From DATMYQ01 sp035560935 (lineage in GTDB: Bacteria > Bacillota > Negativicutes > Sporomusales > Sporomusaceae): a DNA stretch of 21,269 nucleotides. The notes below the pieces were generated by a model. It was not told where the DNA came from. It saw only the letters and a program-made list of their open reading frames with translations, and did not search any database. The translations under genes were made by a program, and so were the position numbers. The stretch spans positions 1 through 21,269 of the forward strand of contig DATMYQ010000071.1 in NCBI GenBank assembly GCA_035560935.1. The letters run 5' to 3'. The stretch's first letter is position 1. Each line of letters begins with the position of its first letter. Positions 7,383 to 14,430 of the stretch are shown piece after piece.

Positions 7383-7775
7383 TTACACTCTTCTTCTTTT
7401 CGGCGGACGGCAGCCATTATGTGGAATGGGAGTAACATCTTTAATCATGTTAACTTCCAAGCCAGCGGCCTGCAGGGAACGGATCGCGGCTTCCCGGCCT
7501 GATCCCGGACCCTTGACATACACCTCAATTTGCTTTAAACCATGTTCCATCGCAGCTTTAGCCGCTGTTTCAGCAGCAACCTGAGCCGCAAAAGGAGTGC
7601 TCTTACGGGAGCCTCGGAAACCAAGACCGCCGGCGCTGGCCCAGGACAGAGCATTGCCTTTGGTATCGGTAATTGTAACAATGGTATTATTAAAGGTTGA
7701 GCGGATGTGGGCGATACCGTGTTCAATATTTTTCCGTTCTCTTCTTTTGGTTCTAACAACTTTTTTAGCAACCAC
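7383..7775 (-). CDS. rpsK: 30S ribosomal protein S11
   Basis: S11 sits on the 30S platform near the Shine-Dalgarno helix. The 130-residue protein contains H-I-R-S-T-F-N-N-T-I-V-T-I-T-D, the G-F-R-G-S-R-K-S-T-P-F-A-A-Q motif, and the end P-I-P-H-N-G-C-R-P-P-K-R-R-R-V, all standard. The start is GTG at 7775, eight nt after AGGAGG. An ATG four bases earlier (7779) is in another frame and stops after four codons. It lies 17 nt downstream of rpsM in the alpha block. Confidence 0.98.
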   Translation of the reverse strand: MVAKKVVRTKRRERKNIEHGIAHIRSTFNNTIVTITDTKGNALSWASAGGLGFRGSRKSTPFAAQVAAETAAKAAMEHGLKQIEVYVKGPGSGREAAIRSLQAAGLEVNMIKDVTPIPHNGCRPPKRRRV

Positions 7776-7792
7776 GCATTATCCCTCCTTTA

Positions 7793-8164
7793 CTACTTCT
7801 TCCGTTTGGCGCCAACTGTTTTCTTCGGTCCTTTGCGGGTACGGGCGTTGGTTTTCGAACGCTGTCCACGCACTGGCAAACCCATTCTGTGACGCTTACC
7901 CCGATACGAACCGATTTCAATCAGACGCTTGATGTTCAGGGATTCTTCCCGGCGCAGGTCGCCTTCCACACGATAGTTCTTATCAATGGTTTCCCGCAGC
8001 TTGGAAACTTCTTCCTCTGTTAAATCCCGGGTCCGGGTATCCGGATTAATACCGGTCGTGGCTAAGATCTCTTTCGATAAAGTGAGGCCAATACCAAAAA
8101 TATATGTCAAAGCTATTTCGATGCGTTTGTCACGCGGTAAATCTACCCCGGCAATACGTGCCAT
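7793..8164 (-). CDS. rpsM: 30S ribosomal protein S13
   Basis: S13 lies in the 30S head, forms intersubunit bridges and contacts the P-site tRNA through its basic tail. The 123-residue protein begins M-A-R-I-A-G-V-D-L-P-R-D-K-R, has T-Y-I-F-G-I-G in the helix-two-turn-helix region, the R-G-K-R-H-R-M-G-L-P-V-R-G-Q-R-S-K-T-N-A-R-T motif at about 90-115, and a lysine/arginine-rich end. The ATG is preceded by a GGGGGTGG site. It opens the alpha block after rpmJ. Confidence 0.98.
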   Translation of the reverse strand: MARIAGVDLPRDKRIEIALTYIFGIGLTLSKEILATTGINPDTRTRDLTEEEVSKLRETIDKNYRVEGDLRREESLNIKRLIEIGSYRGKRHRMGLPVRGQRSKTNARTRKGPKKTVGAKRKK

Positions 8165-8188
8165 CTATCATCCACCCCCTAACTTTTT

Positions 8189-8302
8189 TTATCCCTGTTT
8201 CTGTTTATGTTTTGGATTTTCGCAAATCACCATAACGTTACCATGGCGTTTGATGATTTTGCATTTTTCGCATATGGGTTTTACCGACGGTCTGACCTTC
8301 AT
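8189..8302 (-). CDS. rpmJ: 50S ribosomal protein L36 (zinc-binding form)
   Basis: A 37-codon ORF from the ATG at 8302 to TAA at 8189 encodes M-K-V-R-P-S-V-K-P-I-C-E-K-C and continues to Q-K-Q-G. Cys11, Cys14, Cys27 and His32 form the C-C-C-H zinc ribbon of the C+ type of L36. AAGGAGGT precedes the start. It lies between infA and rpsM, the classical place for rpmJ. L36 is one of the last proteins added to the 50S subunit. The length matches the family. Confidence 0.97.
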   Translation of the reverse strand: MKVRPSVKPICEKCKIIKRHGNVMVICENPKHKQKQG

Positions 8303-8340
8303 ACACAATACCTCCTTCTGGCAGGTTCACCCGCATTTGG

Positions 8341-8559
8341 TTATTTGAACCGATAGGTGATGCGACCACGTTTCAAATCGTAAGGCGTAAGTTCAATGGT
8401 TACTTTGTCGCCCGGCAGAATCCGAATGAAATTCATCCGTATTTTACCAGACACATGAGCCAGTACAGTATGTCCATTTTCCAGCTTCACTTGGAACATT
8501 GCATTCGGTAATGCCTCGACTACCGTACCTTCCACTTCAATTACATCTTGTTTGGACAT
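8341..8559 (-). CDS. infA: Translation initiation factor IF-1
   Basis: IF-1 binds the A site of the 30S subunit and stabilises IF-2 and IF-3 during initiation. The 72-residue protein is one S1-type OB fold: M-S-K-Q-D-V-I-E-V-E-G-T-V-V-E-A-L, then F-Q-V-K-L-E-N-G-H, H-V-S-G-K-I-R-M-N-F-I-R-I, and the end R-G-R-I-T-Y-R-F-K. I use the ATG at 8559, which has a strong AGGAGGGGG site upstream. Nine more in-frame codons to 8586 would overlap the preceding gene and read through that site. Confidence 0.98.
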   Translation of the reverse strand: MSKQDVIEVEGTVVEALPNAMFQVKLENGHTVLAHVSGKIRMNFIRILPGDKVTIELTPYDLKRGRITYRFK

Positions 8560-8572
8560 GAAATACCCCCTC

Positions 8573-8869
8573 CTAGTCCGCGTCACACGGATTATCCGGT
8601 CGGCACATGAGTGCCAAGGCCCGACGCACTTCTTCGTCGGTTACCTTTTGCCGCCGGGCCAACTTATCGGCCACGTCGACAGCAATAGACGTCATATATT
8701 TAATGTGCTTAATGTTTTTGATCTTGGGCCGTCCAACGCTTCGTCCTCGCCCGTCTGCCACCAGGACAAACCTTGAATCACGGCAGCCTACAATCAGGTA
8801 GGCCTGGCCGTTATCTTTGCCGGCTGTCGCCATGACCAAACGGCCTAACAGACTATTTTCGCCTAACAC
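8573..8869 (-). CDS. KOW-domain RNA-binding protein (L14e/L6e/L27e-like)
   Basis: A 98-residue protein whose first half looks like the KOW domain seen in eukaryal and archaeal L14e-type ribosomal proteins: L-G-R-L-V-M-A-T-A-G-K-D-N-G at 8-21, then V-L-V-A-D-G-R at 35-41, and R-P-K-I-K-N-I-K-H-I-K at 47-57. The C-terminal half (about 58-98) is predicted helical with D-K-L-A-R-R-Q-K-V-T-D-E-E. The start is GTG at 8869, nine nt behind AGGAGG; the ATG between them is in another frame and stops at once. Genes of this kind between map and infA are known in Clostridia-type Bacillota and are annotated as KOW-domain RNA-binding proteins. Ribosome association is suggested by fold and location but not shown. 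Confidence 0.88.
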   Translation of the reverse strand: MLGENSLLGRLVMATAGKDNGQAYLIVGCRDSRFVLVADGRGRSVGRPKIKNIKHIKYMTSIAVDVADKLARRQKVTDEEVRRALALMCRPDNPCDAD

Positions 8870-8882
8870 GGGCCATATCCTC

Positions 8883-9629
8883 CTAAAGCTTGGTCAAAAT
8901 TTCCGGGCCATCGGGAGTTATGGCGACGGTATGTTCAAAGTGAGCCGAGCGTTTACCGTCGGCAGTCACTACCGTCCAGTCATCGTCAAGGGTTTTTACT
9001 TCAAACGTTCCCAAGTTCACCATGGGTTCTATTGCCAGTGTCATACCGGATTTCAACCGCGGGCCACGACCGGGGAGGCCAAAGTTCGGTACTTGCGGGT
9101 CTTCATGCATGTTCCGGCCAATGCCATGCCCAACATAGTCCCTTACTACACCATATCCCTGTCCCTCTGCGTATGCCTGTATACTATGGGAGATATCACC
9201 GAGGCGATTGCCCACCCTGGCTTGCTCAATACCCCGGTACAGCGACTCTTCCGTCACATCCAGCAACCGCTGAACTTCAGCGTCCACTTCGCCAACCGGT
9301 ACTGTAATGGCGGCATCACCGACATATCCGTTAATGAGGGCCCCAATGTCAATGCTTATATTATCCCCGTTCTTCAGCTTTCTGGGGCCAGGAATACCAT
9401 GTACCACTTGTTCGTTGACCGATGTGCAGACATTTCCGGGAAAACCGCCATATCCTTTAAATGCGGGAATGGCTCCTTTCCGCTTAATGTACTGCTCAGC
9501 AATCCGGTCAATTTCCATCGTCGTAATATCCGGCTTGACGGCCTTTTTCACTTCCGCCAGAGCACCGGCGACAATCTGTCCGGCATCACGCAGGTAATTG
9601 ATTTCCCTTTGTGATTTTAGGATAATCAT
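8883..9629 (-). CDS. map: Type I methionine aminopeptidase
   Basis: Map removes the initiator Met from nascent proteins with a small second residue. The 248-residue pita-bread enzyme has all expected dinuclear metal ligands: Asp94 (S-I-D-I-G-A), Asp105 (V-G-D-A-A), His168 (V-G-H-G-I-G), Glu201 (A-I-E-P-M) and Glu232 (H-F-E-H-T-V). The substrate-site His78 lies in V-V-H-G-I-P. There is no N-terminal zinc-finger extension, as is usual for class Ia. Its ATG overlaps the adk stop as ATGA, so it is translationally coupled to adk. Confidence 0.97.
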   Translation of the reverse strand: MIILKSQREINYLRDAGQIVAGALAEVKKAVKPDITTMEIDRIAEQYIKRKGAIPAFKGYGGFPGNVCTSVNEQVVHGIPGPRKLKNGDNISIDIGALINGYVGDAAITVPVGEVDAEVQRLLDVTEESLYRGIEQARVGNRLGDISHSIQAYAEGQGYGVVRDYVGHGIGRNMHEDPQVPNFGLPGRGPRLKSGMTLAIEPMVNLGTFEVKTLDDDWTVVTADGKRSAHFEHTVAITPDGPEILTKL

Positions 9630-10303
9630 GCCATCCCGCTCCTATTTACAGCCACAGACGATTTATCCAAGCACTCGACAATATCCTTCATTACCTTGTC
9701 AATGTCTTGCAACCCGTCAATTTCCGTATACAGACCTTTATCCTGATAATACTCAATTAATGGCTGTGTTTGCGCCGCATAAACCTTCTGACGATTGATC
9801 ACGGTTTCTTCACGATCATCATCCCGCTGATACAGCTCACCGCCACATTTATCACAGACAGTTTCATTCGCCGGCTTGTTGAACAAAACGTGATAGGTAG
9901 CGCCGCACTGACGGCAGATTCTTCGACCGGTAAGCCGGGCGACCAGATCGGCCGCCGGCACATTAATGTTTACAACCCGATTTAATGTAATGCCCAGTTC
10001 GGTCAGTAGCTGCCCCAACGCCTCCGCCTGTTCAAGGGTGCGGGGAAATCCGTCCAGAATAAAGCCATCTTTGCAGTCAGCCTTATTCAAACGTTCCCGC
10101 ACAATGCCAATGGTTACGCTGTCTGGAACCAAATGTCCAGAGTCCATGCAAGCTTTAGCCTGCTTCCCCAATTCCGTTCCTTCCTTGACCGCCGCCCGGA
10201 ACATATCGCCGGTGGAAATTTGCGGAATATGATATCTCGTTACCAGCTCTGCCGCCTGTGTTCCTTTACCGGCACCAGGCGGCCCCATCAACAGTATAAA
10301 CAT
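9626..10303 (-). CDS. adk: Adenylate kinase (zinc-lid form)
   Basis: Adk interconverts ATP + AMP and 2 ADP. The 225-residue protein has the P-loop G-P-P-G-A-G-K-G-T at 7-15, the AMP site I-S-T-G-D-M-F-R-A at 29-37, F-I-L-D-G-F-P-R-T at 81-89, and the long LID with G-R-R-I-C. LID cysteines 130, 133, 150 and 153 form the structural zinc site found in many Gram-positive enzymes. The tail after about residue 214 is slightly longer than usual. It follows secY by 10 nt and overlaps map by 4 nt, the common secY-adk-map order. Confidence 0.98.
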   Translation of the reverse strand: MFILLMGPPGAGKGTQAAELVTRYHIPQISTGDMFRAAVKEGTELGKQAKACMDSGHLVPDSVTIGIVRERLNKADCKDGFILDGFPRTLEQAEALGQLLTELGITLNRVVNINVPAADLVARLTGRRICRQCGATYHVLFNKPANETVCDKCGGELYQRDDDREETVINRQKVYAAQTQPLIEYYQDKGLYTEIDGLQDIDKVMKDIVECLDKSSVAVNRSGMA

Positions 10304-10313
10304 AATGCCTCCT

Positions 10314-11570
10314 TTATTTCATGAAACCCTGATAGTGACGCATCAGAACCAGCGCCTCAATCTGTTTCATGGTGTCCAGCGCCACCCCAACTACAATGAG
10401 CAGGGCGGTGCCACCAAAATATACCCCTTGGATATTGGTGGCTGCCACGACAAAGTTCGGCAGTATCGCGATAATCGCCAGGAATATAGCTCCAGCCAGG
10501 GTAATTCTGGTCATCACTCGGTCTAAATAATCGGCCGTTGGTTTACCAGGGCGCAGGCCCGGAATAAACCCGCCGTGCTTTTTCATGTTCTCTGCCATAT
10601 CTGATATGTTCATGGTAACCGCAGTGTAGAAATACGTGAAAAAAACAATGAACAGCGCATACAAAGTTGTTTGTAGCGGCGTGCCCCACGCAAACCACTC
10701 TGCCACGGTTTTTACCCATCCAATATCAATAAACTGGGCAATGGTTACCGGGAACATGAGCACAGATGACGCAAAGATTATCGGAATAACACCCGCCTGG
10801 TTAACTTTTAGCGGGATATGGGTGGAATGACCGCCATAAGTCTTACGGCCAACAACCCGTTTGGCATATTGCACCGGAATCCGGCGCTGTCCCTGTTGGA
10901 TCGCGATAACAAATACAATCATAGCCACCGCAATAATCAGGAAAAGTAACAAGTTAAAGACATTGATGGCACCTGACTGAAGGTATTGATAAATTACATA
11001 CAGTCCGTCAGGAAGCCGGGATACGATACCGGCAAAAATAATCAGCGAAATGCCGTTACCGATACCTTTTTCAGTGATTTGCTCACCCAACCACATCAGG
11101 AACGTAGTTCCGGCGGTCAATGTCAGCGCAATCAGTAAAACCGAACCGATCCCCGGGTTAATGATAGCCGCTTTCAAACCAAAAGCCATACCAATCGCCT
11201 GGAGAAAACCAAGTAAAACCGTACCATAACGGGTAATTTGGGTAATCTTTTTACGACCCTCTTCTCCCTCTTTGGCCCACTGTTCAAATTTCGGTACAAC
11301 CACCGTCAGTAGTTGCATGATAATTGAAGCGTTAATGTACGGTGTAATACTCATAGCAAAGATCGAAAACTTGCTCAAAGCACCGCCGGAGAAAAGATCC
11401 AACAAGCCGAACAGGTTCCCACTGGTGAACAATTGCTCAATCACCGCTGCATTAACCCCCGGAACCGGAATATGGGTTCCAAGACGGAAAATCAGGAACA
11501 TGATCAAGGTAAAACGAACCTTTTGCCAAAGTTCCGGGATCTTGATAACGTTCGACAGGGCTGCAAGCAC
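10314..11570 (-). CDS. secY: Protein translocase subunit SecY
   Basis: SecY is the pore of the Sec translocon in the cytoplasmic membrane. The 418-residue protein has ten hydrophobic helices. It carries G-T-H-I-P-V-P-G-V-N at 31-40 after helix 1, a plug region near 48-66, T-F-L-M-W-L-G-E-Q-I-T-E-K-G-I-G-N-G-I-S at 156-175, and the cytoplasmic C5 loop G-G-F-I-P-G-L-R-P-G-K-P-T at 333-345, which contacts SecA and ribosomes. It starts with GTG at 11570 directly after the rplO stop, with a GAGGTGA site inside the last codons of rplO, so it is coupled to rplO. It is the last member of the spc block. Confidence 0.97.
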   Translation of the reverse strand: MLAALSNVIKIPELWQKVRFTLIMFLIFRLGTHIPVPGVNAAVIEQLFTSGNLFGLLDLFSGGALSKFSIFAMSITPYINASIIMQLLTVVVPKFEQWAKEGEEGRKKITQITRYGTVLLGFLQAIGMAFGLKAAIINPGIGSVLLIALTLTAGTTFLMWLGEQITEKGIGNGISLIIFAGIVSRLPDGLYVIYQYLQSGAINVFNLLLFLIIAVAMIVFVIAIQQGQRRIPVQYAKRVVGRKTYGGHSTHIPLKVNQAGVIPIIFASSVLMFPVTIAQFIDIGWVKTVAEWFAWGTPLQTTLYALFIVFFTYFYTAVTMNISDMAENMKKHGGFIPGLRPGKPTADYLDRVMTRITLAGAIFLAIIAILPNFVVAATNIQGVYFGGTALLIVVGVALDTMKQIEALVLMRHYQGFMK

Positions 11571-12011
11571 CTAAATCACCTCGACCTTGCCGCCAGCGGC
11601 CTGAATCTTTTCCATGGCCGATTTAGAGAAGCCATTCGCTTTAATGTTTATAGCTTTGGAAATTTCACCGTTACCCAAAATCCGCAGGCCATCACGTACT
11701 TTTTTCACCATACCGACTTCAATCAGGGTAACCAGATCAATTTCCGCACCCGCTTCAAAGCGTTCCAAATCGCCAACATTAATTTCTACATAGTCTTTAC
11801 CAAACTTGTTATAAAAACCACGCTTCGGCAAACGCAGATACAAAGGTTTTTGACCACCCTCAAAGCCAGGACGGACACCGCCGCCAGCACGGGCTTTCTG
11901 ACCTTTATGACCTTTGCCGGAGGTTTTTCCCAAGCCGGATCCCAAACCGCGGCCAACACGTGTACGCGTTTTCTTAGAGCCGGGAGCGGGAGCTAATTCG
12001 TGCAGTTTCAT
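11571..12011 (-). CDS. rplO: 50S ribosomal protein L15
   Basis: L15 binds 23S rRNA late in 50S assembly. The 146-residue protein begins M-K-L-H-E-L-A-P-A-P-G-S-K-K and has the glycine/arginine-rich G-R-G-L-G-S-G-L-G-K-T-S-G-K-G-H-K-G-Q segment. It then has P-G-F-E-G-G-Q-K-P-L-Y-L-R-L-P-K-R-G-F and a C-terminal domain with I-K-A-N-G-F-S-K-S-A. AAGGAGG precedes the ATG. Its last codons carry the ribosome binding site of secY. A 75-nt gap separates it from rpmD, and I see no convincing promoter or hairpin there. Confidence 0.98.
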   Translation of the reverse strand: MKLHELAPAPGSKKTRTRVGRGLGSGLGKTSGKGHKGQKARAGGGVRPGFEGGQKPLYLRLPKRGFYNKFGKDYVEINVGDLERFEAGAEIDLVTLIEVGMVKKVRDGLRILGNGEISKAINIKANGFSKSAMEKIQAAGGKVEVI

Positions 12012-12086
12012 AAACAGAGCACCTCCTTGAAGAAAATTTTACGACAATTTACGTCATATCATCCGGGTCAATCGTTCCGCTAAAGT

Positions 12087-12272
12087 TTATTCAGCGACGG
12101 TTTCCACCGTTACTAAATGTTCCACTTTGCGGATCATACCCCGGATAACAGGATTATCATCCTGGGTTGCAACGCTGTTGGTTTTTTTCAGACCCAGCGC
12201 TTTCACGGTGGCCCGCTGATCGTCCGGTCTGCCAATCAGACTACGAGTTAAAGTGATTTTCAGTCTGGCCAT
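12087..12272 (-). CDS. rpmD: 50S ribosomal protein L30
   Basis: L30 is a small 50S protein of ferredoxin-like fold. The 61-residue product begins M-A-R-L-K-I-T-L-T-R-S-L-I-G-R-P, continues with R-A-T-V-K-A-L-G-L-K-K-T-N-S and ends with I-R-G-M-I-R-K-V-E-H-L-V, which matches L30 along its length. It follows rpsE by 12 nt and has a GGAGG site. Order rpsE-rpmD-rplO is the standard spc arrangement. Confidence 0.97.
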   Translation of the reverse strand: MARLKITLTRSLIGRPDDQRATVKALGLKKTNSVATQDDNPVIRGMIRKVEHLVTVETVAE

Positions 12273-12284
12273 GCTCTTCCCTCC

Positions 12285-12791
12285 TTAACCCAAAAGTTCC
12301 TGAACGGTTTTCCCGCGCAGCGCCGCAACTTCTTCCGCCCGTTTCAGTTGATCCAGGCCTTTTAAGGTCGCCCGAACCATGTTATTAGCGTTAGAAGAGC
12401 CGAGAGATTTGGTTAATATATCGTGAATACCTGCCAGTTCCAGCACCGCTCGGGCCGGACCACCGGCGATAACACCAGTACCTTCCGAAGCAGGCTTCAA
12501 AAGAACTTTACCGGCACCAAAAATACCGGTGATTTGATGGGGAATTGTAGTACCGACAATCGGCACTTTGACCAGGTTTTTCTTAGCGTCTTCAACGCCT
12601 TTGCGAATGGCTTCCGGAACTTCGGAGGCTTTACCCAGTCCAGCGCCCACATATCCGTTGCCATCGCCGACAACTACCAGTGCGCTGAAGGAGAAACGCC
12701 GACCGCCTTTTACCACTTTTGCAACCCGGTTAATGAATACAACTTTTTCTTTAAATTCAGTACCAAGAGTGTTGTAGTCTATTCTGGCCAT
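12285..12791 (-). CDS. rpsE: 30S ribosomal protein S5
   Basis: S5 helps form the mRNA entry site and affects decoding fidelity. The 168-residue protein has an N-terminal double-stranded RNA-binding-like domain (F-K-E-K-V-V-F-I-N-R-V-A-K-V-V-K-G-G-R-R-F-S-F at 13-35, then G-N-G-Y-V-G-A-G-L-G-K-A). The second domain has A-G-G-P-A-R-A-V-L-E-L-A-G-I and L-G-S-S-N-A-N-N-M-V-R-A-T. The V-K-G-G-R-R loop, where spectinomycin-resistance changes map in other bacteria, looks wild type. The ATG has a GGAGGGAA site 17 nt after rplR. Confidence 0.98.
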   Translation of the reverse strand: MARIDYNTLGTEFKEKVVFINRVAKVVKGGRRFSFSALVVVGDGNGYVGAGLGKASEVPEAIRKGVEDAKKNLVKVPIVGTTIPHQITGIFGAGKVLLKPASEGTGVIAGGPARAVLELAGIHDILTKSLGSSNANNMVRATLKGLDQLKRAEEVAALRGKTVQELLG

Positions 12792-12808
12792 TAGTTTCCC
12801 TCCTTTTC

Positions 12809-13177
12809 CTAAAATTCAAGTCCGCCTTCACGGGCAGCCGCTGCCAGGGCTGCGACGCGACCATGATAGATATAACCACCGCGGTCAAAAACCACTTTCT
12901 TGATTCCCTTTTCCAGGGCCCGCTTGGCCAATTCCTTGCCAACCACAGCAGCGGCTTCAACGTTACCACCAAATTTAACAGCAGCGCTGATTTCCTTATC
13001 CATAGTGCTGGCCGACACCAAAGTAATTCCTGTGGTATCATTAATGACCTGGGCATATATGTGTTGTAAACTGCGGAATACGTTAAGCCGCGGTCTTTCA
13101 GTAGTACCGATAACGTTCTTGCGAACGCGCAGATGACGCTTTTGACGCGACGTGTTTTTATTTTCCTTACGCAGCAA
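12809..13177 (-). CDS. rplR: 50S ribosomal protein L18
   Basis: L18 binds 5S rRNA with L5 and brings it to the central protuberance. The product contains S-R-Q-K-R-H-L-R-V-R-K-N-V near the N terminus, E-R-P-R-L-N-V-F-R-S-L-Q-H-I-Y-A-Q, V-F-D-R-G-G-Y-I-Y-H-G-R-V-A-A-L-A and A-R-E-G-G-L-E-F at the end. I choose the TTG at 13177 (122 residues, starting L-R-K-E-N-K-N-T): AAGGGAGTG ends six nt before it and the length then fits the family. In-frame GTG codons at 13195 and 13186 are poorer: the first has no Shine-Dalgarno, and the second overlaps it. Confidence 0.95.
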   Translation of the reverse strand: MLRKENKNTSRQKRHLRVRKNVIGTTERPRLNVFRSLQHIYAQVINDTTGITLVSASTMDKEISAAVKFGGNVEAAAVVGKELAKRALEKGIKKVVFDRGGYIYHGRVAALAAAAREGGLEF

Positions 13178-13183
13178 GGTGTT

Positions 13184-13192
13184 CACTCCCTT
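13184..13192 (-). promoter_or_regulatory. Shine-Dalgarno that decides the rplR start
   Basis: AAGGGAGTG on the minus strand ends six nt before the TTG at 13177. It overlaps one alternative GTG (13186) and lies downstream of the other (13195), so TTG is the start best served by it. Confidence 0.65.
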
Positions 13193-13230
13193 CACTTAAC
13201 AGTGTGGCGTTCATATTATTATAAAGCCGT

Positions 13231-13776
13231 CTATTTTTTCTTACCGCCGGCTTTACCCACTTTACGGCGAACCACTTCACCTTCATAACGCACGCCTTTG
13301 CCTTTATACGGCTCCGGTTGACGATATGAACGAATTTTAGCAGCCATCTCACCAACCATTTCTTTGTTGATACCGGAAACGACAATTCGGTTCGGCGCCG
13401 GTACATCAATGGTAATGCCGGCGGGCGGATCAACTTCCAGCGGATGAGAAAAACCTAAAGTCAGTGCCAGCTTGTTGCCGTTTTTTGCTGCCCTGTAACC
13501 AACGCCGGCAATTTCCAGTGTTCTGGAAAATCCAGCGGTAACACCCGTTACCATATTGGCAATCAGAGTACGGGTCAATCCGTGCAGCGATCTATGTTGT
13601 TTGTTGTCCGTGGGCCGTTTGACGTTGATAATGCCATCTTCCACTTCAATGATCATTTCTTTGTGGAGCTGGCGGCTCAATTCGCCTTTTGGTCCCTTTA
13701 CAGCCATCAGGTTGTCGTTAACGGTAACCGTTACGCCTGCTGGGACAGCAATCGGACTCCTTCCAATTCTTGACAT
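13231..13776 (-). CDS. rplF: 50S ribosomal protein L6
   Basis: L6 lies at the base of the L7/L12 stalk near the sarcin-ricin loop. The 181-residue protein begins M-S-R-I-G-R-S-P-I-A-V-P-A-G-V and is built of two similar domains. The second carries L-A-L-T-L-G-F-S-H-P-L-E and the signature P-E-P-Y-K-G-K-G-V-R-Y at about 152-162, followed by a lysine-rich end. The ATG has an AGGAGGTG site. It follows rpsH by 21 nt. Confidence 0.98.
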   Translation of the reverse strand: MSRIGRSPIAVPAGVTVTVNDNLMAVKGPKGELSRQLHKEMIIEVEDGIINVKRPTDNKQHRSLHGLTRTLIANMVTGVTAGFSRTLEIAGVGYRAAKNGNKLALTLGFSHPLEVDPPAGITIDVPAPNRIVVSGINKEMVGEMAAKIRSYRQPEPYKGKGVRYEGEVVRRKVGKAGGKKK

Positions 13777-13797
13777 GTTGCACCTCCTGTTTCAAAA

Positions 13798-14196
13798 TCA
13801 CCAGACGTAAGCGATGACTTCGCCGCCCAAACCTTCACGGCGGGCCGTTTTGTCGCTCATAATGCCTTTGGATGTGGAAATAATTGCAATACCCAAGCCG
13901 CCCAAAACTCGCGGCAGTTGTTCATGCTTGGCATATACCCGGAGTCCCGGTTTGGAAATCCGTTTAATACCGGTAATTACTTTTTCACGGTTCGGGCCAT
14001 ATTTCAGGCTCAAGCGCAAAACGCCCTGCTTGTTGTCGGCGATTTTCTCATAATCCTTGATGAACCCTTCTTCTTTGAGGATCTGAACGACCGCTTGTTT
14101 AATCTTCGATGCAGGAATTTCCACTTTATCGTGATAAACCGAATTGGCATTGCGGATACGCGTTAACAAATCGGCAATCGGATCAGTCATTACCAT
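13798..14196 (-). CDS. rpsH: 30S ribosomal protein S8
   Basis: S8 binds the central domain of 16S rRNA and in enteric bacteria represses the spc operon. The 132-residue protein has D-P-I-A-D-L-L-T-R-I-R-N-A-N at the N terminus, L-K-Y-G-P, R-I-S-K-P-G-L-R-V-Y, and the C-terminal G-L-G-I-A-I-I-S-T-S-K-G-I-M-S-D motif that forms the RNA-binding site. I keep the first ATG (14196) because GGGGG lies nine nt before it; the ATG two codons later would be 15 nt away. It follows rpsZ by 33 nt. Confidence 0.97.
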   Translation of the reverse strand: MVMTDPIADLLTRIRNANSVYHDKVEIPASKIKQAVVQILKEEGFIKDYEKIADNKQGVLRLSLKYGPNREKVITGIKRISKPGLRVYAKHEQLPRVLGGLGIAIISTSKGIMSDKTARREGLGGEVIAYVW

Positions 14197-14229
14197 AGAA
14201 AATAACCCCCTTCCTATATGATGCAGCTT

Positions 14230-14415
14230 TTACCAGCTGGCCTTGGTTACCCCGGGGATAGCACCTTTATAGGTCAATTCCCGGAAGCAAATCCGACACA
14301 TTTCAAATTTGCGAAGATAACCGTGCGGACGGCCGCAAATTTTGCACCGGTTATATTGACGTACTTTAAATTTCGGCTCACGTTTCCACTTTTCAATTAA
14401 AGCCTTTTTGGCCAC
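14230..14415 (-). CDS. rpsZ: 30S ribosomal protein S14, zinc-binding type Z
   Basis: The short, 61-residue form of S14 has Cys24, Cys27, Cys40 and Cys43 as a C-x2-C/C-x2-C zinc site, within Y-N-R-C-K-I-C-G-R-P-H-G-Y and M-C-R-I-C-F-R-E-L. The end G-V-T-K-A-S-W is typical. The start is GTG at 14415 (V-A-K-K-A-L), preceded by AAGGAGGG at good spacing. It sits between rplE and rpsH as the housekeeping copy. The gene is called rpsN in many annotations; rpsZ marks the zinc form. Confidence 0.97.
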   Translation of the reverse strand: MAKKALIEKWKREPKFKVRQYNRCKICGRPHGYLRKFEMCRICFRELTYKGAIPGVTKASW

Positions 14416-14430
14416 GGTTTTCCCTCCTTT

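Noticed and set aside
8817..9614. Plus-strand open frame of 265 codons opposite map
   Set aside because: It mirrors the map gene in the opposite strand; composition is that of an antisense shadow and no start signal is present.
12012..12086. TTGACC in the 75-nt rpmD-rplO gap as an internal promoter
   Set aside because: The hexamer at the correct distance (ATTGTC) does not resemble a -10 box, so the gap is probably only spacer and ribosome binding site.
13178..13230. TATAAT and a 15-codon ATG frame in the rplF-rplR gap
   Set aside because: The TATAAT has no matching -35 box, and the short frame has no ribosome binding site and runs into the rplR start.
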